Part shown: positions 54,237 through 64,000 of the stretch, in pieces
How positions within the stretch are numbered: position 1 is the stretch's first letter
Layout: the number at the start of each line of letters is the position of its first letter
NCBI GenBank assembly: GCA_012845835.1
Contig: JABAKD010000030.1
Location: forward strand, 14,541,076 to 14,605,075
Reading direction: 5' to 3'
Origin: Undaria pinnatifida
Lineage: Eukaryota; Sar; Phaeophyceae; Laminariales; Alariaceae
Length of the DNA stretch: 64,000 nt
The notes under the pieces: model-generated
The model's input: the letters and a program-made list of their open reading frames with translations, nothing else
Database searches by the model: none
What the model was told of the DNA's origin: nothing
Made by a program: the position numbers and the translations under genes

Positions 54237-54472
54237 CAGAGAGCTTAGCTGAGAAATGGATAGCAGACAGTGGTGCTTCATTTCACATGACTCATTCAGC
54301 TGACCTGTTGAGTGACGTACGATTGTGCGACGACAAGGTTAAGATCGGTGACAACCACCTGATCGACGTCGTGGGGTATGGCACGCTGACTGTAGTCTTC
54401 CCCGGAGATCTAACTGTTAAACTGTTGGATGTGGCCTACATGCCGGACTTGGCGTTCAATTTTTTTCGCTAA
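54237..54472 (+). pseudogene. outer copia protease
   Basis: The frame holds WIADSGASFHMT, the aspartic-protease DSGA active-site motif of copia elements, and later VAYMPDLAFNFF, the conserved flap-distal block. It is cut at a TAA at 54470 within the expected polyprotein. The protease would process Gag-Pol. Confidence 0.85.
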
Positions 54473-54587
54473 TGGCCGCGCATAAGCAGGGAGTAGGGTC
54501 CATGACCGAGGATGAGGGCTTGTGCATCTCTCTTTTCGATGGGCGCTTGAGATTCGAGGGTGATGGATCTAGTTACTCCAACTTCGC

Positions 54588-55472
54588 TTGCAGGATAGAG
54601 CCAGGCAACGGCTATGTACCGTTCCCCTATTGACCCCCGACTCCTCTGAGAATCGTATGGAGACTGGTTGCGAGTTTCCCTTGGCGTTTCCCGTGCTTGC
54701 CCCCGGTAGCGCTGCTTCTGCTGAGACTGCTGTAGATATCAACAACTTCCACTGCGTGCATGGCCACTCTAACAAACTACTGCTGAAAGAGACCACAAAG
54801 GCACTTAGTGTAGAACTGTTAGGGACGCTAAGACCCTGTACTGGCTTTTCTATGGCGAAAGGTTACCGCAAACCAATCCTCAGCAGCACTAAGTCGCGCG
54901 CGCCAGAGAAGTTGGGACGGGTCTTTGTTGATATAAGTGGCCCTAAGAGAACCCCTTCTCTGTTGGGTACGAGATATGTCATGCTGGTGAAGGATGACTT
55001 CTCTCGCTACGCTTGGGTATATTTTCTGGAGCACAAATCGGATGCAGCAGACGCGTTCAGGAAGTTTTTGGCTAATGTGCGCGCCGACGGTGTCCCCTCG
55101 ACGGTTGATATTGTAGGGTCTGACAACGGTGGGGAATTCTATGGTGGGGAGTTTGGAGAGGTGTGCAAACAGTTTTTCATCAAGCAGGAATTCACCAACG
55201 CGGGCAGCCCAAAGCAGAACGGTGTTGTCGAGAGAGCGCTAGGCGTCATTCAAAACGCAGCGCTTGCTGCGTGCATCCAAGCTCCTATCATTTTCCCGCT
55301 CGTTCAACTACCGCCGACTGAATCCCTGTGGGCGGAAGTGGTGCACTGGTCTTGTGACGCCTTTGACCACAACCACTGCCGGATTGCCTTGTCAAAGAGG
55401 CGGGACCGGAACCAATGTCATACACTGCAGCTTGTACGTCGAAGCATTCGGACGTTTGGATGGACGCGATGA
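54588..55472 (+). pseudogene. outer copia integrase, truncated at its C-terminus
   Basis: A gag-pre-integrase zinc segment (FHCVHGHSNKLLL ... CTGFSMAKGY) has Phe where the second Cys of C-x2-C is usual. The DDE core is intact: Asp at 54930 (VDISGP), Asp at 55122 (GSDNGGEF) and Glu at 55230 (VVERALG). After TESLWAEVVHWSCDAF the frame leaves the family pattern. The next recognisable block (EPMSYTAAC, from about 55408) belongs just before RT in another frame. The integrase C-terminus and linker are therefore deleted. The role would be insertion of cDNA into the genome. Confidence 0.9.
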
Positions 55473-56521
55473 GATCGGATTTTGATGGACTCGAAGCTGC
55501 TGGAACGCTTGTGGAGGTTTCTGCTTCCCGCGAGTGGCAACTTAGTAGAGTCAAAGTGGCTCTTGAAGTGGAAGAGCGACGCGCACGGCATGATTGATAG
55601 AGCTAAGGCACGGTTGGTAGCTAAGGGCTTTAGCCAGGTAGAGGGAGTGACTACTTCGAGACTTTTGCCCCCACTGCCTCAACCACGTCTAACAGACTCA
55701 TTGCAGCAATGGCGTGCAAGCTTGGTTGGGACTTGAGACAACTTGGATGTTGACCAGGCCTTTATTCAGGCAGGGTTGGATACCGATATTTTTTTGAGAC
55801 TTCCTCGCGGTTGTGGCGAGATATTGGGTAAGGTAGTCCTACTCAACAAAGCCCTTTACCGGCTGAAGCAAAGTGGCCGCTCATGGTGCAAGCTACTGTC
55901 GTCAACCTTAGTAGAGTGTGGGTTTGAGCAGTGCTTGGTAGACCCGTGCGTGTTTCGACTAATGTTGATTGACGCGGTTGTGGCGATGCTGGTGGTCCAC
56001 GTGGACGACATCAAGATCGCAGCGACCGAGGAGGTGACGGATTCGGTAGTATCTGATCTCAATGGGAGATTTCCTACAAAACATCTGGGCGAGGTTACGT
56101 GGTACATGAGTAGCGAGTACAGATGGAATCGTGAGATGGGAACCCTGGAGATTTCGCAGACTCAGTTTGTCCGAAACGTTGTCGACCGTTTCGGTATCAC
56201 CAAGACCAGCCCCATCCCCGCTTCACCGTCGTTGGACCTCAGGTACGTGAGTGGTGAGGAACCTAAGGTGAACGCGAATTTCCGTGAAATTGTGGGGAGT
56301 TTGATGTGGATTGTGAACCAGACGAGACGTGACATCTCCAACGCAGTACGAGCGATTGCGCGGTTCTCGCACGATCCTAAGGAAGTACACGCGAAGGCTG
56401 CTAGGAAGGTTCTCGAGTACTTGAGCGCTACAGCCCACTTGGGCCTGACTTTCAGGAAAGAGAGTAAGTTGGGGGATGTACAGTTGGAATACGACCTAGA
56501 GACGTACGTAGACGCAGACCA
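55410..56521 (+). pseudogene. outer copia reverse transcriptase and start of RNase H
   Basis: MSYTAACTSKHSDVWMDAMR is the pre-RT block. A frame change then leads to RAKARLVAKGFSQVEGV, and the main RT frame from 55743 has DVDQAFIQAGL, KALYRLKQSGRSWCKLL and VHVDDIKIA with both catalytic Asp (56004-56009). A TGA at 55736 breaks the link to the upstream part. The frame runs through EIVGSLMWIVNQTRRDISNA to ETYVDAD, the first RNase H block, where it is interrupted at 56521 by the nested element. Confidence 0.9.
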
Positions 56522-56743
56522 TGTTATTTGGATCGTGACAGCACGACAGTTACAAATGTTGTAGACTAGAGGGTTGCGTATACATTTGTAGGCGTTTTTA
56601 TGCAATTTATCTCATGTGAGAAGATAGCTCCAGCACTCCGCTCTCTGCTCCTTCTCTCCTCTCTGTCCTGTAATACAACGAAGATGAGAACACTCGTCAG
56701 ACCGCGAGGCGGTCACGGCATCCAGGCTTGGACTTTACGAACA
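56522..56743 (+). repeat. left LTR of the inner copia element
   Basis: 222 bases. By eye it differs from the right LTR (216 bases) at about 15 positions plus three small indels. CTCCGCTCTCTGCTCCTTCT is shared. An LTR this short is at the low end for copia elements. Confidence 0.9.
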
Positions 56744-56787
56744 CACTAGTGGCTTGAAAGTAGAAGTTCTGGTACCAGGAGCCAAGG

Positions 56788-58483
56788 ATGTCTGCACAGG
56801 AACGAGACTCCTCGGATGAGATTCAGCAGCTGAGGAATGAGCTTCAGTTGGTGATAAAGGAGAGACAAGCATCGATGATGCATGATATGAGGGAGATGAT
56901 GGTCGAGCTCATGAGGAACAACGGTCCGTCGGAGTCCAGCAGCGCTGAGGGCAGCGCTGCTGTAAGAGCCAGCCCGTGAGGGGCTGAGCCCACTGCTGTG
57001 AGGGGTAACGGCGCTGAGGACAGCGCTGCTGAAAGGGGTCGCCAACAAGGGGCTGACCCCACTGCTGCGGCACGACAAATTTCTGCTGCTGGTGCTACTA
57101 CTGCTGGAGGCGGAGCGCGAGGATATAAAACAGTAGCAAGAGAGACAACTTTTCGTGAGGATGCCTCGCGTGGTGTTGGAGTGACGGGACGCAGGGAAGC
57201 CGCTGTTCCTGTCAAGGTTGGCCAAGCAAGGGGTCAGCCAGACCAGCCAATAATGGCTGCAGAATGGGGGTCATACCCCGGCGGTGAGTTGGGAGTAGGA
57301 TATGATATGCCTCTACCTAGACTTGCTCTCAAACACACCGCTGTCCCACAATTTAGTGGGAAAAAGCCCGAATTTACTGCCTGGACCAGAGACATCAGGT
57401 ACTACGCGAAAGGAGTAGGTTTCCTATCTGTGTTTGTGTCGGATCCACCCCAGTACGTTCCAGTAGGGGAATTAGACACCAAAAACTCGAGACTCGTCGG
57501 AAGGGGGTACAACCGCGAACGTGTACACATACATGCACTCGCTTGGAATTTTCTATCGACGGCCCTGAAGAGCAAGAGCGACAAGAGTATCTTGCACAGG
57601 TGCACCTCGCCGAGAGAAGCGTGGGACGCGTTCCTCGCGTGGTACGGCCCTCAAACGACGGGGGCCAAATCCGACCTCTCCCGCCGCTTCGATAGTTTCA
57701 AAATACGTAGCGCCAAGGAGTAACCCTCTAGAAGAGATGGGCAGGATCGAATATCTTGTCGCAGAAATGCGCACAGCAGGCATGACCGTCGACGACCGCA
57801 TGCTGTACACCATTTTTATTGGCACTCTGCCTCCCGAATACGAGGTGGAGGCAAGGAACCTTGCATCTCGTGACAGTATCGGCCGCGATGACATCATCAA
57901 GGCTGTACGAGAACGGTATCACCGACTTTCTGGGAGCAGGAAGAAGGGGTCCAATGCTGGCCACGCCGGCCATGCTTTGTTCGCCGGCGGCGGCGATCGT
58001 GACCAAAGAAAAAGGGCCGGCGGCGGTGCCCACCGGAAAGGTGGAGGCCGCGGAAAAGAAAACGGTGGACGTAGGGGACGGCAAGGACGCGGCGGAAAAG
58101 GCACCAACGAGGACGGTGGTGGCTCGGCCACGGCTGCCGGCGGTGATGGCAGCAGCGCCAAAGCCGCCGATGGTGGTACCTCCGAGGTGAGATGCCACAG
58201 GTGTTGCATGAAGGGCCATTGGAGGATCGACAGCACGGAGGAGCTATGCAGCAGATGCCACGGACGGGGGCACGCTGCTGATGTCTGCCCCACATCAAAA
58301 GAGGAAGCTGTGCTGGCGGCGTCGGACGACCATGATGATTCTGATACGGTCGAGGCTTCAGCTTTCAAGGCCAGAAAGACAGGCGAGTGCAGTAATGTTT
58401 CGGTCAAAAAGGGGGAAGGGGAGTCGGCTTGGCAAGTAGGGATGAGGCCTGGCTTTGCGATAGTGGAGCGTCTACTCACATGA
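56788..58483 (+). pseudogene. inner copia gag (broken)
   Basis: Met 56788 opens a short coiled-coil-like frame ending in TGA at 56977. The same frame continues through an Ala/Gly-rich part to VPQFSGKKPEFTAWTRDIR, a capsid block. A stop at 57721 and a shift lead to the C-terminal half (TFRIGTLPPEYE-like region at about 57810), an Arg/Gly-rich stretch and two zinc knuckles near 58190-58300. The second, C-x2-C-x4-H-x4-C, is canonical (CSRCHGRGHAADVC). The first lacks its last Cys (Ser instead). Confidence 0.85.
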
Positions 58484-58707
58484 CGCATTCCGCAGATGGC
58501 ATGATCAACTATAGAGAGTGCAATTTGAAACTGCGCATTGCTGACGGCTCAACCCGCACGATCGAAGGATACGGCGATATTAACTTTGCCTTTCGATCCG
58601 GAAACGGTCTTGTACGAGTAACGCTGACGAACGTTGCGCACGTGCCAGACCTCCGATATCATCTATTTTTCCCTACCCACTCTCGTGAAGCACGGTCACA
58701 CTTTTGA
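58429..58707 (+). pseudogene. inner copia protease
   Basis: WLCDSGASTHMTHSADG carries the protease DSG motif (Asp codon 58459). VTLTNVAHVPDLRYHLF is the distal conserved block. A frameshift follows near 58665, so protease and integrase are out of frame. Confidence 0.85.
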
Positions 58708-59473
58708 AGGATGTCCCGCAGGGATTGTAGTCAAGCTCAAGTCTGAGCGTTCGATCGTGTTTCCGTTGACTGGGAACCTGTACAGCCTGTACGGCTACCG
58801 GGTCGACTGCAGGACCAGGAGAGATGCCTGTGCTGTATTAGTCTCGGAAAAACTGCCAAACAAGCCCGTTGTCAACATGAACGACTACCACTGCGCGGCC
58901 GGACACTCCCACGAGGCACTGCTCCGCAAAACCGCGAAGCAGCAAGGGGTCGTCCTCGAGGGAAAGCTGCTGGAGTGCAAAGGGTGCTCCATGGCGAAGG
59001 ATCTCCGTCGAGGTATCAAGCAGTCCACACACACTCGAGCAGATAAGCAGCTCGGGAGGGTTTTTGTGGATTTGAGTGGGCCTAAGGTGGTAGAGTCTGA
59101 CGGGGGAAAGCGTTATACTCTCATCGTGCGCGACGATTCTTCACGGTATACGTGGGTGTACTTTATGCGCCACAAATCGGACGCCGCGGAAACGTTCAAG
59201 CAGTTCCTCTTGGACACTCATGCAGATGGTGTCCCGTCACAGGTGGTGCCCGTCCGATCCGATGGGAGCGGTGAATTTTGCGGGGGGAAGTTTGGCGACC
59301 TATGTAAATCGCGATGCATTAAGCAAGAATTCACCCCGGCCGACAGTCCCCAATTCAATGGGGTAGCCGAGCGTGCGCTAGGTTTGATTGAAATGGCCGC
59401 AATGGCGGGTCGAATCCAAGCTCATGAGCTTTTTCCCGGCGCAATTGTCGACAACAGAATCGTTGTGGTCTGA
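58634..59473 (+). pseudogene. inner copia integrase
   Basis: The pre-integrase zinc segment is complete in pattern: HCAAGHSHEALL followed by CKGCSMAKDL. The DDE core has Asp 59069 (VDLSGP), Asp 59261 (RSDGSGEF) and Glu 59369 (VAERALG). The frame shifts near 59450, and the integrase C-terminus (TTESLWSETSHWACDALN, SPYEMWHGKPP, YFYLGPASNHPRDAVRVL) continues in another frame to 59927. Confidence 0.9.
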
Positions 59474-60378
59474 AACGTCGCACTGGGCGTGCGATGCTTT
59501 AAACCGCACGGCAACGTCCGCTAACCCCGCAAACAAGTCGCCGTACGAGATGTGGCACGGTAAACCCCCCCCGGTAGTGCTTCTACCTTTCCTCAAGCCT
59601 GGCTACTGCAAGGTGAAGAGGGAAAACAAGTCTCAGTCGAAAGCACAGGAGTATTTTTACCTGGGCCCTGCGTCTAACCACCCTCGAGACGCCGTACGAG
59701 TGCTGACCAAACACCGTACTCTGCGTATCACGCGCCATGTCACCTGGAAACGCGTGTCGCCTTCACCACCTGTACCTGCCCCGATGCATGACTCCCTGTC
59801 CCAGGAAGAGGGGGGGTCCGAGGCCGACGACGAGAGTACGTCAGATGGAGGTAGAGGGGGGGGTGATGGACGAGCAGGGCGAAGGCCTGGCTCGCCTGAA
59901 CGACCTCGACGTGACGTGGGGGTTTGATCTGCACGCGTTCTTGCGGGAGCGCCTACAGAAGGCACCTGTCGCCGGCGATACTTGCGACGGAACAGCCGAG
60001 ACGATGGACTCGTCTCAAGGGGGCGCGGTGGACGCCTCCTCGGTCCCGGCAGGGAGGGCCGAAACAGTCGAGACGATGGATTCGTCTCAAGGGGGCGCGG
60101 TGGACGCCTCCTCGGTCCCGGCAGGGAGGGTCGAAAGCGGCTCAGACGCATCAGCAACCTCCGGCACCGACCAAGGGAACGGCGAAGGTCCCCTCGCAGT
60201 CCTGTCGGGCAGGGCAGCTCACGAGCTCAGTAGCTGGGGACGGCTACCCCCGACAGTAATGGGCCGGACCCGGGGTCAGAGCCATCGCCTGCACGATGAA
60301 TCTGCTCAACGTCAGCGTGTGATCGAGAACGCGATCTGTGGGAGAGTGCAAAATGGACGGAGTATGGGAGTATACTGA
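59454..60378 (+). pseudogene. inner copia integrase C-terminus and linker with 24-residue repeat
   Basis: After the integrase C-terminus, an acidic linker changes frame near 59860. It contains a 72-bp tandem duplication (units starting 60001 and 60073) coding for ETMDSSQGGAVDASSVPAGR-type 24-residue repeats. The linker runs to about 60378, where the element jumps to late RT sequence, so most of the RT is deleted. Confidence 0.8.
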
Positions 60379-60479
60379 CAAATACATCCTGGACGACGGA
60401 GGATGCAATGGCCATGATGGCCGGAGGACCTGCTGCGGAAGAAAGTACAGGGGAGTCAAACGTGTGCATGCCGAGTGGT

Positions 60480-60790
60480 TTTCCAGCAGAGTAGGACTGA
60501 TCCTTGTGTTTTCCGCATGGTTGTGGATGGCAAGGTAGAACTGATTATGGCCGTTCATGTAGATGACATTGTGATTGCAGGGTCGGACGAGGCATGCAGA
60601 GACTTCCGTGCCGCATTAAATACCTAGTTTCCCACGAACAACCTCGGCGACTTAACATGGTATACTGGTTGTGCTTTCAAGCGTAACTGGGAATTGGGCA
60701 CGTTGGAGATCACGCAAAAGGCTTTCGTTGAAAGCATGCTGAATCGTTTTGGTGTGAACTCGTCCTCTGACATCCCCGCGACCCCTGGCG
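60480..60790 (+). pseudogene. inner copia reverse transcriptase, C-terminal remnant
   Basis: The frame DPCVFRMVVDGKVEL then MAVHVDDIVIAG has both Asp of VDD (60562-60567). An in-frame TAG follows at 60627, then FPTNNLGDLTWYTGC, ITQKAFVESMLNRFG and a second stop after ATPGVG at 60797. The RT fingers and motif A (the QAFV-type and RLKQ-type blocks) are missing, so the remnant cannot polymerise. Confidence 0.85.
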
Positions 60791-61491
60791 TTGGTTGAAC
60801 TAGGTCCAAGAGAGGAGGGCGAACCAAAAAGAGACTGGCCGTACAGGGAGGCTGTGGGCAGTCTGATGTGGCTGTCGACCATGACGCGGCCAGACATCTC
60901 CAAGGCGGTGCGTGCTGTGGCGCGCCATTCTCACAACCCCACCGACAGGCACTGGGAAGCAGTTCTGAAGATCATGGCATACCTCCACGGGACAAGGGGT
61001 ATGGGTTTGGTGTTTGTAAGAGGTTCGGGATTGGATCTGACTGCATATAGCGATGCTGTCTACGCTGATAAGTCGAATGACAGGCGCTCGTTGTCGGGGA
61101 CGGTAATTACCTTGGGGGGTGCTGCCGTCAGTTGGGCGAGTAGCACGCAGGGGTGCGTTACGCTGTCTACAGCAGAAGCAGAGTACGTAGCCCTAGGTAA
61201 AGGGGTGAAGGAGGCTCTGTTTACGGGGGCAGTATTATCTTTCATTTGTCAAGAGCTAACCGGATCGTGTGTCCGAGTTTTTGAAGATAATCAAAGGGCC
61301 ATAGCACTGGCTGAGAACCCTTTTAGTTCTGCGCGGAGCAAGCACATAGATGTGCGGTTCCATTTCGTCCGAGAGTTACTTCGTGCAAAGAAGATTGATT
61401 TTTAATTCGTAGCTTCGGAAGAGCAGCACGCGGATATTTTGACGAAATCCCTTGCTGCGACCTCTTTTAAATCTCACCGTAAGTTTTGTTG
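60791..61491 (+). pseudogene. inner copia RNase H
   Basis: Met 60791 is arbitrary. The region opens with the late RT block AVGSLMWLSTMTRPDISKAV. RNase H follows: first Asp in TAYSDAVYADKSNDRRSLSG, Glu in STAEAEYVAL, Asp in VFEDNQRAIALA, then SKHIDVRFHFVREL. A TAA at 61403 stops the frame, but QHADILTKSLAATSFKSHR continues in frame to 61491. It is the best preserved enzymatic domain of this element. Confidence 0.9.
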
Positions 61492-61827
61492 AACCTACCG
61501 TTGGGTGATGAGTAAGAGGTGTGAGCATTATTCGTACCATGTTTGAGTCATGTGCGAGGAATAATATGTCAGGCCGCCACCCCACGCTACTTTGAGGGGC
61601 ATGGATGAGTAGGGCGCTACTTGGCATTTTAGTTTCTGGCCATGGTAATCGTTTGAATGCGGCCATTGTTACAATCACAATGGTTTGGATGATATAAGAC
61701 ATACAGGGGGTTTTGACCCGGTGGCCGGGCTTCCTCCTGCAGGACTGTCGTTAGCTGTTCGTTGGTCTTAGCTTTTTGTTTTGGATGCCCGTTCGGTCTA
61801 GTCGCTGCTGTGAAGAGCCAGGGAGGA
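61492..61827 (+). other. 3' untranslated part of the inner copia element
   Basis: Non-coding stretch between the end of RNase H and the right LTR, ending in the polypurine tract. No other feature is visible. Confidence 0.7.
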
Positions 61828-62043
61828 TGTTAGTTTGGATCGTCACAGCACGACGGTTACAAATGTTGTAGAGGGTTGCGTATTCGTTCTTAGGCGTTTT
61901 TATGCAATTTATCTCATGAGAGGAGAGCGCCAGCACTCCGCTCTCTGCTCCTTCTCTCCTCTCTGTCCTGTAGTACAACGAAGATAAGAACACTCGGCAG
62001 ACGGCGAGGCGGTCAGGGCATCCAGGCTTGGACTCTACGAACA
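61828..62043 (+). repeat. right LTR of the inner copia element
   Basis: 216 bases, TG...CA. It lacks ACTAG and TG present in the left LTR and has one extra G near its start. Confidence 0.9.
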
Positions 62044-62541
62044 GACTACGCCCACAAGGCCGAGGACAGGCGTTCGGTATCTGGTGTAGCTGTTTGCTGC
62101 GGAGGAACGCTCGTATCCTGGTTTTCTAGGACGCAAAAATGCGTTACGCTTTCCACCACTGAGGCCGAGTACGTAGCGATGGCCGACGGGGTGAAGGAGG
62201 TCCTGTACACGTGAGGAGTCTAGGTTTTCTTGATGCGTAGTCTTGGATCGCTGAGCATTGGAGTATTTGAAGACAACAAAGGGGCGATTGACTTGGCCAA
62301 AAACCCACTGAGTTTGTCAAACAGCAAGCACATCGATGTGCGGTACCACTTCCTGCGAGAGTTGGTGGGAAAAGGAGACTTATGCGTCAAGTACTTAAGG
62401 ACGGAGGGTCAACATGCGGACATTCTCACCAAGGCGATTGCTCGGGAGAGTTTTGAGAAACACCGTGACTTCTTGTTGGGAATACAAGTTTTCCGTTGTA
62501 AATTGCTTTTTGGAGTCGCCAGTGTTGTTGGAGGCTTGTAA
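62044..62541 (+). pseudogene. outer copia RNase H, 3' half after the nested insert
   Basis: The frame resumes at the insertion site with AEDRRSVSG, then SWFSRTQKCVTLSTTEAEYV (catalytic Glu), a TGA at 62212 and TAG at 62221, then VFEDNKGAIDLAKNPLS (Asp), SKHIDVRYHFLREL and QHADILTKAIARESF, the usual copia C-terminus. It ends at about 62541, followed by the polypurine tract. Confidence 0.9.
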
Positions 62542-62563
62542 GTTGATCCAGCGCCAGGGAGGG

Positions 62564-62991
62564 TGTTCGATATAGCTTGTCTCAAAAACAAAGTAGGAAC
62601 AACGATGGTCACGAAGGATCGTCCGACGGGGTATTGTCGGATTACCCGAGGGTGTATTGCGGAATATTATAGCATGGGAAGGACACGTAGAATAGTCCTG
62701 AAGGTCCTTGTAGACTGTTCCTGGAACCAATCTAGGAACACGTGGAAATTTGAGAATGTAGTACCTGTAGTATTTGGGAATTTGGGGGCTTTGAGAATAT
62801 TGCCTGGTGTGGATCGAGATGGCTTCGCCCACTCGCCTCACTCCATCTCTTTCCCTCTTATCGGCATCCGGGACCAGCTAATAAAAACATTTATATACCA
62901 TCTTGTTCACACTGTGTGTTGCAGTGAAGCTCGCGGCCTGAGACTGGGCTGCTGGGAGCACATTATTCTTCGCATAACCGATAATCCAACA
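62564..62991 (+). repeat. right LTR of the outer copia element
   Basis: 428 bases, starting TGTTCGATATAG and ending CCAACA, followed by the TGCAC target duplication. Confidence 0.95.
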
Positions 62992-62996
62992 TGCAC

Positions 62997-63650
62997 GGTG
63001 TAGCCCCACAGCTAGGGGGTGTGTTGTTGAGGGGGTGTGCTAACGAGGGTGTGCTAACGGTATCAATGACTACTAGAGTGAACAGAACGCGGCAAGATTG
63101 CAGAGGGTGTGATAACAAGGGATATGAGAGGTACAGGCTTGTAACCAGAGATTTTTCCGTTATCACTTAATGCCGGTGATGGTAAGGCACACGTTTGAAA
63201 CCCGGGGATGACAGCAAAGAGTGTGAACAAACCCCGGCTAGATTACAGGAGGTGTCCTAACGAGGGGGTGTAACGAGGGGGTGTGCTCGAACGGTATCAA
63301 TGATTGCCAGGGAGAGTGAACAGATCGCGGCAAGATTGCAGGGGGTGTAATAACAAGGGACATGAGAGTTACAGGTTTGAAACCAGAGCTTTTTCCGTTA
63401 TCACGTAATGCCGGTGATTGAAGGCACACGTTTGAAACCCGGGGATGACAGCAAGAATCCCCGCCTTGCTGCAATACCGGAAAACGGTTTGCGGTAGTGC
63501 GAACATACCGGTATTCAATCATGCGACTCCCGACTATTGCGCGTCAAAGGCAGAGTTGACCAGGCGGTTATTACCACCGCAGTGCGCGCTGGCTGGTTGT
63601 TGACGCAACGGGGTTACCGTTGAAAACATCAAATCAAATGAGAAGAAAAC
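62997..63650 (-). repeat. repeat F, right part, with internal 234-bp duplication
   Basis: Reverse complement of 31880-32516. ACGGTATCAATGA starts units at 63057 and 63291 (period 234), each with GAGTGAACAGA, GCGGCAAGATTGCAG, AACCAGAG and GAAACCCGGGGATGACAGC. The uninterrupted copy at 31880 has a less regular arrangement. Confidence 0.85.
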
Positions 63651-63652
63651 AC

Positions 63653-63911
<259 letters not shown>

Positions 63912-64000
63912 ACAGCCAAGAGCTAGCCAACCAAATAGCTGGCGACTTTTTTTTTTCAAAGTCAGCCAACTCACAGCCTTACTGTTTTATACCTACAAAC

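Larger units (their letters stand above)
56517..62048 (+). mobile_element. nested inner Ty1/copia LTR retrotransposon (degenerate, 5.5 kb)
   Basis: Short LTRs at 56522-56743 and 61828-62043 both begin TGTTA and end CGAACA. Flanks are GACCA (56517-56521) and GACTA (62044-62048), a 5-bp target duplication with one change. A polypurine tract, AGGGAGGA, precedes the right LTR. The outer RNase H frame stops at YVDAD on the left and resumes with AEDRRSVSG on the right, which proves insertion into that codon region. Internal order gag, protease, integrase, RT remnant, RNase H. Confidence 0.95.
52474..62996 (+). mobile_element. outer Ty1/copia LTR retrotransposon (degenerate, 10.5 kb with insert)
   Basis: Left LTR 52479-52908 and right LTR 62564-62991 both begin TGTTCGATATAG and end CCAACA. 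TGCAC lies just outside both ends (52474-52478 and 62992-62996), a perfect 5-bp target duplication. A polypurine tract, AGGGAGGG, precedes the right LTR. The internal order gag, protease, integrase, RT, RNase H is that of Ty1/copia. The coding region has stops, frameshifts and a deletion between integrase and RT. A second copia element occupies 56522-62043. Removing it leaves about 5 kb, the usual copia length. Confidence 0.95.

Noticed and set aside
57919-58488. 189-codon minus-strand Pro/Ser/Ala-rich frame
   Set aside because: Antisense shadow of the Arg/Gly-rich gag and zinc-knuckle region of the inner copia element.

Overview
The window looks like gene-poor, repeat-dense nuclear DNA of a eukaryote. 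There are no closely packed long ORFs, operons or rRNA genes. There are LTR retrotransposons of the Ty1/copia type, a DIRS-like tyrosine-recombinase retroelement relic, tRNA-derived SINEs with Pol III box A/box B motifs, a MITE-like element, long C-tracts and trinucleotide microsatellites. The RT/RNase H/recombinase and copia proteins have the flavour of algal or oomycete-like (stramenopile) elements, but this is an impression from motif wording and not a placement. I could not support a single intact host protein-coding gene, rRNA or functional tRNA gene.

Layout. 0-6.4 kb: SINE-A copies, GC-rich minisatellites, two C-tract tandem arrays (1.94-3.13 kb) and a dispersed-repeat block (5.07-5.73 kb). 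6.4-17 kb: a desert with strong G over C asymmetry on the + strand, made of decayed short-period tandem repeats. 17-20.3 kb: one SINE-A and otherwise unassigned sequence. 20.8-25 kb: a 93-bp tandem array followed by a DIRS-like relic (reverse transcriptase, RNase H, tyrosine recombinase) that is broken in many places. 25-32.6 kb: a MITE, a very young 206-bp tandem duplication, a large CCAAT-rich hairpin-ended repeat (E), a foldback element, and repeat F.

32.9-47.5 kb: two direct copies of a composite 6.5-8 kb repeat with the block order D, J/K, SINE-B, E, D, C, I, SINE-B, L, tail. A partial inverted copy follows at 48.5-51.1 kb. Differences between copies reveal later events: a 249-bp MITE with a 5-bp target duplication sits in copy 1 while copy 2 keeps the empty site. 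A SINE-A has inserted next to SINE-B in the inverted copy and created head-to-head Pol III promoters.

52.5-63 kb: a 10.5-kb copia element (430-bp LTRs, perfect 5-bp target duplication) inserted in repeat F. It carries a second copia element (about 220-bp LTRs) nested inside its RNase H region. Both are degenerate (stops, frameshifts, internal deletions), so neither should be autonomous. The window ends in the other half of repeat F and a run of about 85 CAA units.

How the parts work together: the window reads as a layered record of transposition and segmental duplication, with relative ages readable from nesting, empty sites and target-site duplications. It does not read as a set of cooperating host genes. 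Boundaries of dispersed repeats were set by eye and are good to about 10-40 bases unless a target duplication fixes them.
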